64,000 nt of DNA. Source: Chara braunii (taxonomy: Eukaryota; Streptophyta; Charophyceae; Charales; Characeae). Where the stretch lies: NCBI GenBank assembly GCA_003427395.1, contig BFEA01000695.1, positions 90,954-154,953 of the forward strand. The letters are read 5' to 3'. Shown here one piece after another: positions 63,723 to 64,000 of the stretch. Every line of letters begins with the position of its first letter. Within the stretch, counting starts at the first letter, position 1. The notes beneath the pieces were generated by a model, which ran no database searches, was not told the DNA's origin, and saw nothing but the letters and a program-made list of their open reading frames with translations. The translations under genes and the position numbers were made by a program.

Positions 63723-64000
63723 TTCCGTCCTAAGAAATATTTTTATCCTCGTTTTTCTTTTTTTCTCGAATTTGGTTGTGCATTTTGACAAGACCCTCGG
63801 GCAAAAGTTCTTTGTATTGCATTGTTACAAAAAAAAAAAAAAAAATCGGATTTTGTTTTTGAAAAATCAAAATTGCAAAAATTTGAATACAACATATGTA
63901 CGTTGTTCTCGAATACGTATGTTTTATTCGGGAAAAAAAGAGCGATTTCTAAAACTAAGATTTTCCATGGTAATTGGAATAGAGCGTACATATGTTTTTC
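63723..64000. other. AT-rich end of window
   Basis: Contains another copy of the arm sequence (GACAAGACCCTCGGGCAAAAG near 63790) and TACGTATG words, so the palindrome family continues past the window edge. Confidence 0.5.

Overview
The window looks like gene-poor nuclear DNA from a large, repeat-rich eukaryotic genome, most likely of the plant lineage (land plant or streptophyte alga). The evidence is several Ty3/gypsy elements with chromodomain-like integrase tails, primer binding sites matching plant initiator tRNA-Met, long microsatellites, and assembly gaps (745 N at 23519-24263, 135 N at 44137-44271, and isolated Ns). No bacterial-type gene, CRISPR array, rRNA or convincing tRNA was found, and no host protein gene could be supported. 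The species cannot be named from the sequence.

Layout. 158-9143: Ty3/gypsy element 1, minus strand, two ~1.1 kb LTRs, 4-bp target duplication TTGG, many nonsense codons. 9144-10149 and 26175-26700: two pieces of an older plus-strand gypsy relict. Element 2 (10150-26174, minus strand, target duplication CTTG) sits between them, and element 3 (15569-24471, plus strand, target duplication TAAG) is nested inside element 2. This gives an insertion order of relict, then element 2, then element 3. Element 2 has lost its whole reverse transcriptase/RNase H block. 27.3-30.95 kb: tandem repeats, microsatellites, a complete type III hammerhead ribozyme fold at 27941-28000, and three decayed relatives on the minus strand at 30.4-30.9 kb. 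31922-32945: a probable solo LTR of the element 1 family. 33001-41779: element 4, plus strand, with a dead RT (YLND) and tandemly duplicated integrase and chromodomain segments. 41780-51684: element 5, plus strand, with a perfect tRNA-Met primer site and the best preserved integrase; it lies inside element 4-type LTR sequence that resumes at 51685. 52.2-59.4 kb: low-content DNA with microsatellites and minisatellites and no recognisable gene. 60.05-60.9 kb: a ~66-bp satellite. 61.1-64 kb: AT-rich DNA carrying nested palindromes with GC-rich centres.

In each element the parts are the usual ones for a Ty3/gypsy cycle: gag (capsid, CCHC zinc knuckle), protease, reverse transcriptase, RNase H, integrase and a chromodomain-like targeting tail, between LTRs that carry promoter and polyadenylation signals. 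No copy here looks autonomous. Two patterns go beyond routine annotation. One is the hammerhead ribozyme with its decayed relatives, which suggests a retrozyme or Penelope-type element. The other is that four of the five LTR families place their TATA-like box in the loop of a perfect or near-perfect inverted repeat whose arm sequence differs between families.
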